Shown here in pieces: positions 50,450 to 57,968 of a stretch of DNA of 64,000 nt (position 1 is the first letter of the stretch; each line of letters starts with the position of its first letter). Source of the stretch: CSP1-5 sp964348275 (GTDB lineage: Bacteria; Methylomirabilota; Methylomirabilia; Methylomirabilales; CSP1-5). The stretch covers positions 1 to 64,000 of the forward strand of contig CAYGBT010000010.1 of assembly GCA_964348275.1 (NCBI GenBank), read 5' to 3'. Both the position numbers and the translations under genes were made by a program. A model generated the notes under the pieces. That model ran no database searches. It saw only the letters and a list, made by a program, of their open reading frames with translations, and was not told the origin of the DNA.

Positions 50450-51352
50450 TTACACCTTGAGAAATCGGCGAACGGCCACCAGGCTGCCCACGCCCCCCAG
50501 AAGGACACCGATGCCGATCATGGCCACCCCGTACTGGGTTGCGAGGAACTGAGCCAGTTCAGGCCCAGAGAGGATAATGCGGGCGGACGTTCCCAATTGC
50601 CACAGGGTTGCTCTGAACAAGGCGTACAGAAGACCCAGCGCCAAGGCGGCGCCCAGTCCCCCTTGGAGGGTTCCTTCAAGGATGAGGGGAATCTGAATGT
50701 AGGTCCGAGTCGCCCCGACCAGGCGCATGATCTCGATTTCCTGGGCCCGGGCATACACCGCCAATCGGATGGTGTTCGCCACGATAAAAAGCGAGGCAAC
50801 GCCCAGCACGGCACCGATCACGATCGCCAGGATTTTCATCACCTCGACGACACTCGTCAGGCGCTCGACCCATTCCTGGCCGTACAGGACATCCTCGACG
50901 CCTTCCATTCGCTTCATCGAGGCGGCCAGTTGGGCTAAGGCGTCGGCCGTCTGGTATTTCTCACGAATCCGAAGCTGAAAGGAAGCCGGGAGGGGGTTGG
51001 CCTTTAACCCCTCCAGCAGGCTTTCCTGGCCTCGGATCTGTTTCCGGAAGTCGGCCAGAGCTTCCTCCTTGGAGACGTAGGTCACCTCGCGGATCCCCAT
51101 CTCCGCGTCCAGGCGTTTCCGGACGAGCTTCCGCTGCTGAGGAGTAATGTTGTCGTGGAGAAAGACGATGACCTGAAAGTCCTCCGCCCACCGAGCCACC
51201 ACGGTGCTCAGATTCAGGGTCAGGAGGAGGAAGATTCCCGAGACGAGGAAGGCGACGGTAATGGCCCCGATGGAGGCCATCACCCCCCACCCCCCTCGTC
51301 GAAAATTGAGGAAGGTCTCGTCTAGGAGGTGCCGGAGGCGCTCCCAGAACAT
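50450..51352 (-). CDS. ftsX: Cell-division ABC transporter subunit FtsX
   Basis: A 300-residue membrane protein with four helices. The first (about 22-48) is followed by a periplasmic loop (about 50-165: VIVFLHDNITPQQRKLVRKRLDAEMGIREVTYVSKEEALADFRKQIRG...) that binds EnvC. LAVYARAQEIEIMRLVGATRTYIQIPLILEGTLQGGLGA, containing the EIEIMRLVGA motif, is diagnostic. It transmits ATP-driven motion from FtsE to the cell-wall hydrolase system at the septum. It is three bases after the ftsE stop. Confidence 0.95.
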   Translation of the reverse strand: MFWERLRHLLDETFLNFRRGGWGVMASIGAITVAFLVSGIFLLLTLNLSTVVARWAEDFQVIVFLHDNITPQQRKLVRKRLDAEMGIREVTYVSKEEALADFRKQIRGQESLLEGLKANPLPASFQLRIREKYQTADALAQLAASMKRMEGVEDVLYGQEWVERLTSVVEVMKILAIVIGAVLGVASLFIVANTIRLAVYARAQEIEIMRLVGATRTYIQIPLILEGTLQGGLGAALALGLLYALFRATLWQLGTSARIILSGPELAQFLATQYGVAMIGIGVLLGGVGSLVAVRRFLKV

Positions 51353-51355
51353 GGG

Positions 51356-52018
51356 CTAAGTAATCTCCTCGACCAGGCGTCCGTGCTTCAGGATGAGGGT
51401 ACGGTGGCCCATCTCGGACACCAACTTCGGGTTGTGGGTTGCCACCACCACCGTGGTCCCTCGGATGTTCACCTCGGCCAGGAGGCGCATGACGTCGAGA
51501 GCCAGATCGGGGTCGAGGTTGCCAGTCGGCTCATCCGCCAGCAGAATCGCGGGATCGCTGATAAGGGCTCTCGCGATGGCGATTCGCTGCTGTTCGCCTC
51601 CTGAGAGACTGTAGGGAATCTGGTCGGCTTTCTGTAAGAGGCCGACTTCTTTTAGGAGACGGCCGATCTTACGCCGGCTGATGGCCTCGGGGATCCCCAG
51701 GACACGGGTAACCAGGTGGAGATTGTCGTACACGGTCCGGTCCATGAGGAGTTTGAAGTCCTGGAAGATCACGCCGATACTGCGACGCAGCGCGGGAAGC
51801 TTGTTTTCCCGAAGCCGGACGACATTGCGACCGTTCACGAGGATCTGGCCAGTGCTCGGCAAATCATCTCGGAAGATGAGGCGCAAGAAAGTGGTTTTTC
51901 CAGCCCCGCTTGGGCCGGAGAGAAAGACGAATTCCCCTTTCTGGATGTGGAGGTTGATGTCGGAAAGGGCCACCACATCCTTCGGATAGGTCTTGGAGAC
52001 ATGAAACATCTGAATCAT
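51356..52018 (-). CDS. ftsE: Cell-division ABC transporter ATPase FtsE
   Basis: A 220-residue ABC ATPase, the normal FtsE size. Walker A is LSGPSGAGKTTFLRL, the Q loop GVIFQDFKLLMDRTVYDNL, signature LSGGEQQRIAIARAL, Walker B AILLADEPTGNLDPDLA, and H-switch VVATHN. IQMFHVSKTYPKDVVALSDINLHI opens it in the typical way. It forms FtsEX with the next gene, which is followed by EnvC and the Ctp protease: one envelope-splitting operon. Confidence 0.95.
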   Translation of the reverse strand: MIQMFHVSKTYPKDVVALSDINLHIQKGEFVFLSGPSGAGKTTFLRLIFRDDLPSTGQILVNGRNVVRLRENKLPALRRSIGVIFQDFKLLMDRTVYDNLHLVTRVLGIPEAISRRKIGRLLKEVGLLQKADQIPYSLSGGEQQRIAIARALISDPAILLADEPTGNLDPDLALDVMRLLAEVNIRGTTVVVATHNPKLVSEMGHRTLILKHGRLVEEIT

Positions 52019-52121
52019 GATGTCTTCCTAATTCCTCGCCGTCCCGCTTCCGCTGCAGGCTAGCGTGTTTAATGCGACTTTGCAACCCCAAACTGGCCCA
52101 GAGCATAGCCAGATGGTGGCG

Positions 52122-52150
52122 TTGACAAGACTCGTAGGCTTCTTTAGCAT
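52122..52150 (+). promoter_or_regulatory. Promoter of the small TPR gene
   Basis: TTGACA at 52122-52127, 17 bases, TAGCAT at 52145-52150. On the opposite strand TTGTCA overlaps the same -35, so ftsE may use a divergent promoter here. Confidence 0.55.
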
Positions 52151-52185
52151 GGGGATACCACCCGTTCTCGGGAAGAGTCACAACC

Positions 52186-52620
52186 ATGTCCAAAGACCCA
52201 CAACCCTCCGTGCCGCGCGGGCGTCGCATTCCGCTCTCTCGATTCTGGCTCGATTGGCGGATCAGCTTCTTCCTGGTGACGGTCTGCGTTGTGGTCATCG
52301 GGATCGCCATCGTGGCGCTGTGGGGTAGACCTGAAATCGTCCCCTCGGGGGCGGGGTCTTCGCCTGCGAACCATCGCGAGCTGGCGCAATTTTATGAAGG
52401 GCTAGGCAAGACTGAGGAAGCGATTGGCGAATATCAGACCGCGATTCGTCTGAGCCCCGACGATCCAGTGCTGTATGAGGCCCTTGCCCTCCTTTTTGAA
52501 AAGGAGGGCAGGTTCAGTGAGGCCATCGCACTGTACGAGCGATCGCTCGAACTGGAAGCGGCGTCGGCGAAGGCCTCCGCCATTCAGATGCGAATCGAGC
52601 AGCTCCGGCAGCGGTACTGA
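52186..52620 (+). CDS. Membrane-anchored TPR protein
   Basis: A 144-residue protein with one membrane helix near the start (about 25-48, WRISFFLVTVCVVVIGIAIVALW) and two TPR repeats after it: AQFYEGLGKTEEAIGEYQTAIRLSPDDPVL and ALALLFEKEGRFSEAIALYERSLELEA. It is a short adaptor facing the periplasm or the cytosol; the topology is unclear. GGGAAGAG lies ten bases before the ATG. The YqgE-like gene follows after 80 bases. Confidence 0.8.
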   Translation: MSKDPQPSVPRGRRIPLSRFWLDWRISFFLVTVCVVVIGIAIVALWGRPEIVPSGAGSSPANHRELAQFYEGLGKTEEAIGEYQTAIRLSPDDPVLYEALALLFEKEGRFSEAIALYERSLELEAASAKASAIQMRIEQLRQRY

Positions 52621-52700
52621 CTCAACCCCATTCCTGGATTCTGCCTGCTCGACGGCTTCGGAAACCCCCACCGGTGTTCTGCAAAGGAGGAGACTTCCCC

Positions 52701-53366
52701 ATGGAACAGAGCTTAGACCGGAGGACGTTCCTTTCTGTACTGGGAGTTGGAAGTCTCTCCGTTTTACTGGCTCCCCGCTTGACCGGGGCGGCAGAAAAAC
52801 CGCCAATGGCAGGAGCGTTGCTCATCGCGAAGATCAGGACGCCGCCGTTCCGCGACTCGGTGGTGCTTCTGTTCGAGTACGGGAAGCGGGGTGCCCAGGG
52901 TCTGATCATCAACAAGCCGGATCACCGGAGCCTGGGTCGTCTCATGGCAAGGTTGAACATCCGCTTCCAGGACCGGGCCACCTTCGAGCGATACACCGAG
53001 TTAGAGGTGCTGTACGGGGGGCCCGTCGGCCGGGGCCGCCTCCTCACTCTCGTCCATATGCCTCCGGGGAAATGGGCTCGGTCGTGGAACTTGGGCATTC
53101 TCGCGGTCACGCAGGATCCTAACCTGCTGCGCGAAATGGCTGCTGGGACGGCAGAGGTCAAGCAGGTGGTTGCATGTCTGGGGGTCTCGGGCTGGGCGCC
53201 CGGCCAGCTCGAGGGCGAGATCGCCAGGGGGGATTGGCGGGTCGTGTACCCCGACCCCAACGCATTGCCCGGTTTGCTGTTCGACACACCGCCGTGCGGC
53301 CGGCTCGATATGGCCCGGAGCATGCCCGAGGGGCTACCGGTCAGCTTCCCGTGGCAGACTATTTGA
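52701..53366 (+). CDS. YqgE/AlgH-family protein with a Tat-like signal
   Basis: A 221-residue protein. The N-terminus DRRTFLSVLGVGSLSVLLAPRL is a typical twin-arginine export signal (RR-x-F-L followed by a hydrophobic run). The rest is the YqgE/AlgH (DUF179) domain: GALLIAKIRTPPFRDSVVLLFEYGKRGAQGLIINKP, VLYGGPVGRGRLLTLVH and CLGVSGWAPGQLEGEIARGDWRVV (the GxSGWxPGQLExEI motif). YqgE proteins are normally cytosolic, so the leader is odd. Its function is unknown in all species. AAAGGAGG lies ten bases before the ATG at 52701; the longer frame from 52674 is not needed. Confidence 0.88.
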   Translation: MEQSLDRRTFLSVLGVGSLSVLLAPRLTGAAEKPPMAGALLIAKIRTPPFRDSVVLLFEYGKRGAQGLIINKPDHRSLGRLMARLNIRFQDRATFERYTELEVLYGGPVGRGRLLTLVHMPPGKWARSWNLGILAVTQDPNLLREMAAGTAEVKQVVACLGVSGWAPGQLEGEIARGDWRVVYPDPNALPGLLFDTPPCGRLDMARSMPEGLPVSFPWQTI

Positions 53367-53383
53367 GCTTGGCGACCGCTGTG

Positions 53384-54127
53384 CTAATCGCCACCGGAGG
53401 GGCGGCGCCGATCGTAAGCCCGGTGGTACCGCTCGATGAGGCCGGCATCCGCAAAGCTAAAATAGCGATTGTCCCCGACAATGAGGTGGTCCAAAACCTC
53501 CACCCGCATGATCTTCCCGGCGAAGACCAGCTCTTCGGTGATCGCCTTGTCAGTGGCGCTTGGCTTTGGATTGCCTGACGGATGGTTGTGGGCAAAGATA
53601 AGGGCCGCGGCATGGTGGCGATTGGCCAGCTGCATAATGTCGCGCGGATAGACCGGACTTTCCGCAAGGGACCCTTCACTCGCAGTAACAATCTCCAGGA
53701 TCTCGTTCTGGCCATTGAGCAGCAGCACGTGGAAAGTCTCCCGCTTGAGATCCCGCATCTGCGGCAACAGAAATACATACACGTCCTGTGAGGACTCCAC
53801 TTTTCCTTTGATTCTTTTCGCCTCGCCCAGAGTCCGGCGGCCTAATTCCAGGGCGGCCTGCAGTTGCGCGATCTTGGCCTTTCCCAGGCCTTTGATGGCC
53901 CGAAGGTCTTCGAGGTCAGCGGCACTGAGTCCCCGCAAGCCACCGAAATTTTGCAGCAGCTGTCGTCCCAGATCGACGGCGCTTCGCCCTTTGACACCCG
54001 TCCGGCAAACGATGGCGAGGAGCTCGGCGGTCGTGAGGTTCTGCGGGCCGTATTTGAGAAGGCGTTCTCGTGGTCTCTCGCCTTCCGGCCACTGACTGAT
54101 TGCCCGCGGATACCGTTTGTGGCGCAT
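53384..54127 (-). CDS. radC: RadC-family JAB domain protein
   Basis: A 247-residue protein with a UPF0758/RadC N-terminal helix-hairpin-helix part (about 30-95: GLSAADLEDLRAIKGLGKAKIAQLQAALELGRR) and a JAB/MPN metallo-domain at the end with the metal motif E...HNHPSGNPKPSATD (about residues 185-198) and IVGDNRYFSFADAGLI. All metal ligands are intact. The name comes from a repair mutant that was later shown to lie elsewhere, and the true role is unknown. It is alone on the minus strand, 18 bases from the convergent yqgE gene. Confidence 0.95.
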   Translation of the reverse strand: MRHKRYPRAISQWPEGERPRERLLKYGPQNLTTAELLAIVCRTGVKGRSAVDLGRQLLQNFGGLRGLSAADLEDLRAIKGLGKAKIAQLQAALELGRRTLGEAKRIKGKVESSQDVYVFLLPQMRDLKRETFHVLLLNGQNEILEIVTASEGSLAESPVYPRDIMQLANRHHAAALIFAHNHPSGNPKPSATDKAITEELVFAGKIMRVEVLDHLIVGDNRYFSFADAGLIERYHRAYDRRRPSGGD

Positions 54128-54223
54128 CGATTATCCCGTTATGGCGTGTTACCGGGGACTGTCCACTTGTTGCCTTGAGGAAATCACTCGTCACACGGGT
54201 GTGGTTTTGGTCCCGCCGTCTCC

Positions 54224-55459
54224 TTAGAGAATGAAGGTGATGAAGAGCAGGACGGTGATGCCCGACAAGAGCAATGCGGTGCCCCAGCCAATAAGGTTCA
54301 TGAACCAGGGATTGACCGCCTCCCCCATGATCTCGCGGTCGTTAACGAGTTGGAGCACGATCACCAGCGTGAACGGAAGGAGGATGCCGTTTAGGGTCTG
54401 CGAAAGAAACATGATGGGAATGAGAGGGACATTGGGCCAGAGAATGGTGACGGCCCCAATCCCGATCATGACCAGATAGATGGTGAAGAACCCTGGTGCC
54501 TCTCTGGGTCGCCGGTCGACACCGGTCTCCCAGCCGAGGGCCTCGCACGTGGCATAAGCCGTGCTCAAGGGAAGGACGGCGGCCGAGAAGACCGAGGCAT
54601 TCAGGAGGCCCAAGGCGAAGAAGACACTCGCATAACGTCCGGCGAAGGGCTCGAGGGCCCTGGCGGCATCCACGGCGGTCTCGATGCGGACACCGTGTGC
54701 AAAAAGGGTCGCCGAACACGCCACGATGATAAAGTAAGCCACGCCGGTGGCCACGAAGGCTCCAAGGATTACATCTAGACGCGCATATCTATAGTCGCGC
54801 CACCGGATCCCCTTATCCACGGTCGAGGATTGCAGGTAAAACTGCATCCAAGGCGCGATGGTGGTTCCGACCAACGTGATCAACATGATCAGATAATCCC
54901 GGTCCATGTGAAATGAGGGACGGATCGTCTGCCGCAGGACCTCGCCCCAGGGAGGGCTTCCGAGGAAGGCAGAAACCACATAGAGCAGGTACAGGGCGCT
55001 CGCGATGAGGAAGACGCGCTCGACTCTCGCGTAGGTCCCTTGGACGACGAGCCAGGAGACGAAGAGGGCGGTCAGGGGAACGGAGAGGAACCGGGGAATG
55101 CCGAAGATTTCAAAAGCAGCCGCCGCCCCGGCGAACTCCGCGATGGTGTTGGCCAGGTTGGCGAGGACGAGAATCCCAAGAATCAGAACGGCCGGCCGGA
55201 CTCCATAGCGCTCCCGGATGAGCTCCCCCAGTCCCTTGCCGGTGACCACGCCCATCCGGCTGCCCATTTCTTGCACGACGGCGAGACTGATGGCGGTGAA
55301 AAAGAGGGCCCAGAGCAGGCTGTACCCATAGTGCGCGCCCGCCAGGGAATAGGTGGCGATGCCACCGGCATCCTGGTCCACGCTGGCGGTGATGATGCCA
55401 GGCCCCATGATCGACAAAAAGACGAGGAGCCGGCGCTTGTGCCACCGCGGCATTCGCAT
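54224..55459 (-). CDS. NRAMP-family transporter, probably for Mg2+ rather than Mn/Fe
   Basis: A 411-residue transporter with about 11 membrane helices. The first helix reads GPGIITASVDQDAGGIATYSLAGAHYGYSLLWA, where the canonical DPGN metal site is DQDAG. The sixth helix reads VGTTIAPWMQFYLQSS, so the Met and His of the usual MPH motif are absent. Loss of that Met is the hallmark of NRAMP-related magnesium transporters, so Mg2+ is the likely cargo; this is inference. It follows the MgtE-like sensor gene by about 90 bases. I start at the ATG at 55459 (GAGG six bases before); a GTG at 55513 is the longer option. Confidence 0.85.
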   Translation of the reverse strand: MRMPRWHKRRLLVFLSIMGPGIITASVDQDAGGIATYSLAGAHYGYSLLWALFFTAISLAVVQEMGSRMGVVTGKGLGELIRERYGVRPAVLILGILVLANLANTIAEFAGAAAAFEIFGIPRFLSVPLTALFVSWLVVQGTYARVERVFLIASALYLLYVVSAFLGSPPWGEVLRQTIRPSFHMDRDYLIMLITLVGTTIAPWMQFYLQSSTVDKGIRWRDYRYARLDVILGAFVATGVAYFIIVACSATLFAHGVRIETAVDAARALEPFAGRYASVFFALGLLNASVFSAAVLPLSTAYATCEALGWETGVDRRPREAPGFFTIYLVMIGIGAVTILWPNVPLIPIMFLSQTLNGILLPFTLVIVLQLVNDREIMGEAVNPWFMNLIGWGTALLLSGITVLLFITFIL

Positions 55460-55552
55460 AGCGTGCCTCGCTCCACCGGGACCGTGAGCCTCGACAGCGA
55501 TCGCGAAGGTCACCTTCCGGGCGGTCCGGAGGGTCCTCCAGCCTGGAGCTTC

Positions 55553-56845
55553 CTAAATGTACTTTTTTGCCGCTCGTCGCTTCCATATCATCGGGATCAG
55601 ATCGTCGAGGACGTCGTCGACGGTCACGATCCCCTCAAGCCTCGTTTCCGCATCCACCACCGGCAAGGCCGTGAGATTGTACTTCGACAACGTCTCGGCC
55701 ACCTCTCTCAGGGAGGCCTCGGGCTTGACGGTGATGAGCTGCGTGGTCATGATGTCGTCCAGCCGCTCCTCAGCTCGGGCCATTATGAGCTCCCGGAGGC
55801 TGGCAACCCCCAGCAGCCGCTCCGAGGGATCGACCACGTAAATATAGTAGATAGTCTCCACCTCATCCGCCATGGCCCGGAGCTTTTCCAGCGTCTGGAC
55901 TACTGTCGCCTCCGGAGGAAACGTCACGTACTCGGTCGTCATCAGTCCACCGGCCGTGTCTTCCTCATGTTCCAGCAGTTCCGCCACGTCCTCCGCCTCG
56001 GCCGGCTCCATCTCTCCCAAAAGCTCCTGGGCTTTGGCCTGTGGGAGGTCTCCCAAGATATCCGCGGCTTCATCCGGCTCCATCATCTCCAGCATATCCG
56101 AGGCTTTCTCCGGTTCGAGCATCTGAATGACCCCGGCCTGGACGTCGGGCTCGGTCTCGGTCAGGGCCTCGGCCGCCGTCTCGGGTTCCAAGGCCTCGAG
56201 GATGGCCGCTCGCTCGCTGGGGTTCAGTTCCTCCATGATGTCGGCGATGTCAGCGGGGTGCAGTTTAGCCAGCTTCGTGTAGACGGCCCGCTTTCGCGCC
56301 CTGGTCAGTTCAGTCTCAATGGGTTCCAAATGCTCCCAGGGGACCACCTCGCGGGGCAGCTCGATCCCAAAGCTCGAGACACACCACTGGAGCAGTACTT
56401 CGGGAAAAAGTCGGCGCAGCAAGCTGTGCATCCCGGCGAGCACAGCTACGACCTCGTAGCCATCGTCCCGCCACTCTAACTGCACATCGTTAACGCGGAT
56501 GACGCGTCGCCGATGCGTATCCATTACCTTTTTATCCAGGATGTTGCGCCCCAACGACATCTCGTTTCCCCTGAGATCGGTCGAGGTGAACTCCTCCCGG
56601 GGTAGCCCGAGGATGACGCCCGGCCCTGTCGGCGTCTCGGATATCTCCGCCACCACCTCCCATGGGAGAAGCAGGTCCTGCTCCCCGACGCGCGCGATAC
56701 TCAACTTGCTCACCCGAGGGTATATCCCCCAGAGGAGCACCACCAAGTCCTTGAGCGTCCCGACCTCCCTGCCGCGACTATCCAGAACCGGCCACGATTG
56801 CAGGCGCGTCAGAAATATGGTCCGTTGTGGAGGTTCGTTCATCAT
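55553..56845 (-). CDS. Soluble MgtE-like sensor protein (PRC-like + MgtE_N + CBS pair)
   Basis: About 430 residues without any membrane helix. The N-terminal part (1-90) looks like a PRC-barrel (PVLDSRGREVGTLKDLVVLLW), the middle (about 175-285) is the superhelical MgtE N domain (AKLHPADIADIMEELNPSERAAILEALEPETAAEAL..., four to five repeats), and the end (about 290-415) is a CBS pair (GLMTTEYVTFPPEATVVQTLEKL and DIMTTQLITVKPEASLREVAETLSKY). In MgtE these parts sense Mg2+ and gate the channel; here the channel is missing and an NRAMP-like transporter follows. The start is one of two adjacent ATGs (56845, 56842) with GGGAG upstream. Confidence 0.87.
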   Translation of the reverse strand: MMNEPPQRTIFLTRLQSWPVLDSRGREVGTLKDLVVLLWGIYPRVSKLSIARVGEQDLLLPWEVVAEISETPTGPGVILGLPREEFTSTDLRGNEMSLGRNILDKKVMDTHRRRVIRVNDVQLEWRDDGYEVVAVLAGMHSLLRRLFPEVLLQWCVSSFGIELPREVVPWEHLEPIETELTRARKRAVYTKLAKLHPADIADIMEELNPSERAAILEALEPETAAEALTETEPDVQAGVIQMLEPEKASDMLEMMEPDEAADILGDLPQAKAQELLGEMEPAEAEDVAELLEHEEDTAGGLMTTEYVTFPPEATVVQTLEKLRAMADEVETIYYIYVVDPSERLLGVASLRELIMARAEERLDDIMTTQLITVKPEASLREVAETLSKYNLTALPVVDAETRLEGIVTVDDVLDDLIPMIWKRRAAKKYI

Positions 56846-56870
56846 ACAAATCGCTCCCAGCAGGGCCTTC

Positions 56871-56899
56871 ATAGTACGAAAGGGACGATGGGGTGTCAA
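56871..56899 (-). promoter_or_regulatory. Promoter of the MgtE-like/NRAMP operon
   Basis: Reading leftwards: TTGACA at 56899-56894, 17 bases, TACTAT at 56876-56871, about 25 bases before the start codon. It overlaps the longest open frame, which therefore cannot be the real start. Confidence 0.65.
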
Positions 56900-57500
56900 T
56901 GCGAATCAGCCTCGCGATGGGCGTCCCGCTCGTCAGCGGACCTCGCCCTCTTGCTTCCTGTCTGCAAGCAGCACCAGCAGGTCCCTCGCGCCGGGCCTCT
57001 CCATCGTAGGTCGAGTGCGGAAGGGGTCGGGGAGTGGGTCTTCCCCGGCGGAAAATTCCATGGGTGGGTTTGGCGTTAGCCCTGCATTCCGAGCCGAATG
57101 ACGCCTGATGCATCACGACGGCCACCCCCACCTACGCTTCGCTGTCCGAACGCTTTCGGACAGGCAAACCAGGTTCCGCCGGGTCCAGGCCCAGCTCCCC
57201 TCGCCCTCCCGACGCCACTCGACTCTCCTCGCGCCACCACCCCTCGCCTGGATGACCTCATTTTACTTGAGTTGGGCAGCATCTGCAGGGCCCGAGCGAC
57301 ATTGCCGGGAGCCCGAAGGCCTTCGGACCGCTCAGTGTCGCCGCGGGCCCAAAGGGTTCCGGGCTCTTGCGGAGAGGCCCGGAGCGAGGGGCCAAAGGTG
57401 CTGGTCCACCAGCTACCAACCACCGAGCACGAGTCAAGAGCCCTCTGTTCAGCACCGCGGCGGTATGCTATGGTGATATGCTAGTGAGGAGATTCCGATC
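56900..57500. other. 600-base intergenic region with one copy of a dispersed repeat
   Basis: Between the divergent MgtE-like and Mut7-C genes. Short Pro/Arg-rich ORFs cover it on both strands but lack ribosome sites and family resemblance. It contains the repeat at 57041-57160, several GC-rich hairpin-capable stretches (for instance TCCGAACGCTTTCGGA) and a TATGGT box near 57471 that could serve the Mut7-C gene. Confidence 0.4.
57041..57160. repeat. Dispersed intergenic repeat, copy A
   Basis: About 120 bases related to 61022-61141. The best 50 bases (57111-57160) differ from copy B (61092-61141) at seven positions, and both end in a small TCCGAA...TTCGGA hairpin. Upstream both begin CGGCGGAAAA, with looser similarity. 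Confidence 0.6.
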
Positions 57501-57968
57501 ATGAGTGAGGGGGAGATCCGTTTCATCGCGGATAGCATGTTGGGCAGGCTGGCCAAATGGCTCCGGATTCTGGGGTACGACACGCTTTATTTCCGAGATG
57601 CGCACGACGGTCGCCTGGTCGCCCTCGCCCGGAAGGAGGGACGAATCCTCCTGACTCGGGATACCCGAATCCTCCTGCGCCGCCGGCTCTGCCCGATACT
57701 CTTTATCCGCCATGATCGCGTGTGGGACCAATTGAAACAGGTGGCGGGTGAGCTTGAACTCAGGATGGGAGAGCGGTTCGGGAGCCGGTGTCTCCGCTGT
57801 AATCGATCCCTCGCACCCGTTGCAAAAGAGGGAGCGGCGGGTCATGTCCCGGAGTATGTCTTTCGTCATCATGATGAGTTCTTTCGATGTGAGGAGTGCG
57901 GGCGAATCTTTTGGGGGGGAACACACCTACACCATATGGAGGAGACCGTGCGGGCACTATGCGGCTGA
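57501..57968 (+). CDS. Mut7-C RNase domain protein with zinc ribbon
   Basis: A 155-residue protein of the Mut7-C (PIN-like) family. RFIADSMLGRLAKWLRILGYDTLYF, with the catalytic Asp at about residue 10, and GRILLTRDTRIL (second Asp) are the family signature. A zinc ribbon follows: CLRC near residue 97 and CEEC near 131. It is probably an RNase in the cytosol; targets are unknown. GAGGAG lies nine bases before the ATG. The end overlaps fmt by ten bases. Confidence 0.9.
   Translation: MSEGEIRFIADSMLGRLAKWLRILGYDTLYFRDAHDGRLVALARKEGRILLTRDTRILLRRRLCPILFIRHDRVWDQLKQVAGELELRMGERFGSRCLRCNRSLAPVAKEGAAGHVPEYVFRHHDEFFRCEECGRIFWGGTHLHHMEETVRALCG

Noticed and set aside
49436..50938. A 500-codon plus-strand open frame
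   Set aside because: It is antisense to envC and ftsX, which have clear motifs and ribosome sites. Its product is low-complexity G/L/R/D-rich with no family pattern, a typical shadow of GC-rich coding sequence.
55040..56479. A 479-codon plus-strand open frame
   Set aside because: It lies antisense to the NRAMP-like and MgtE-like genes, which are well supported; the product is rich in G, D, H and R and has no recognisable domain.
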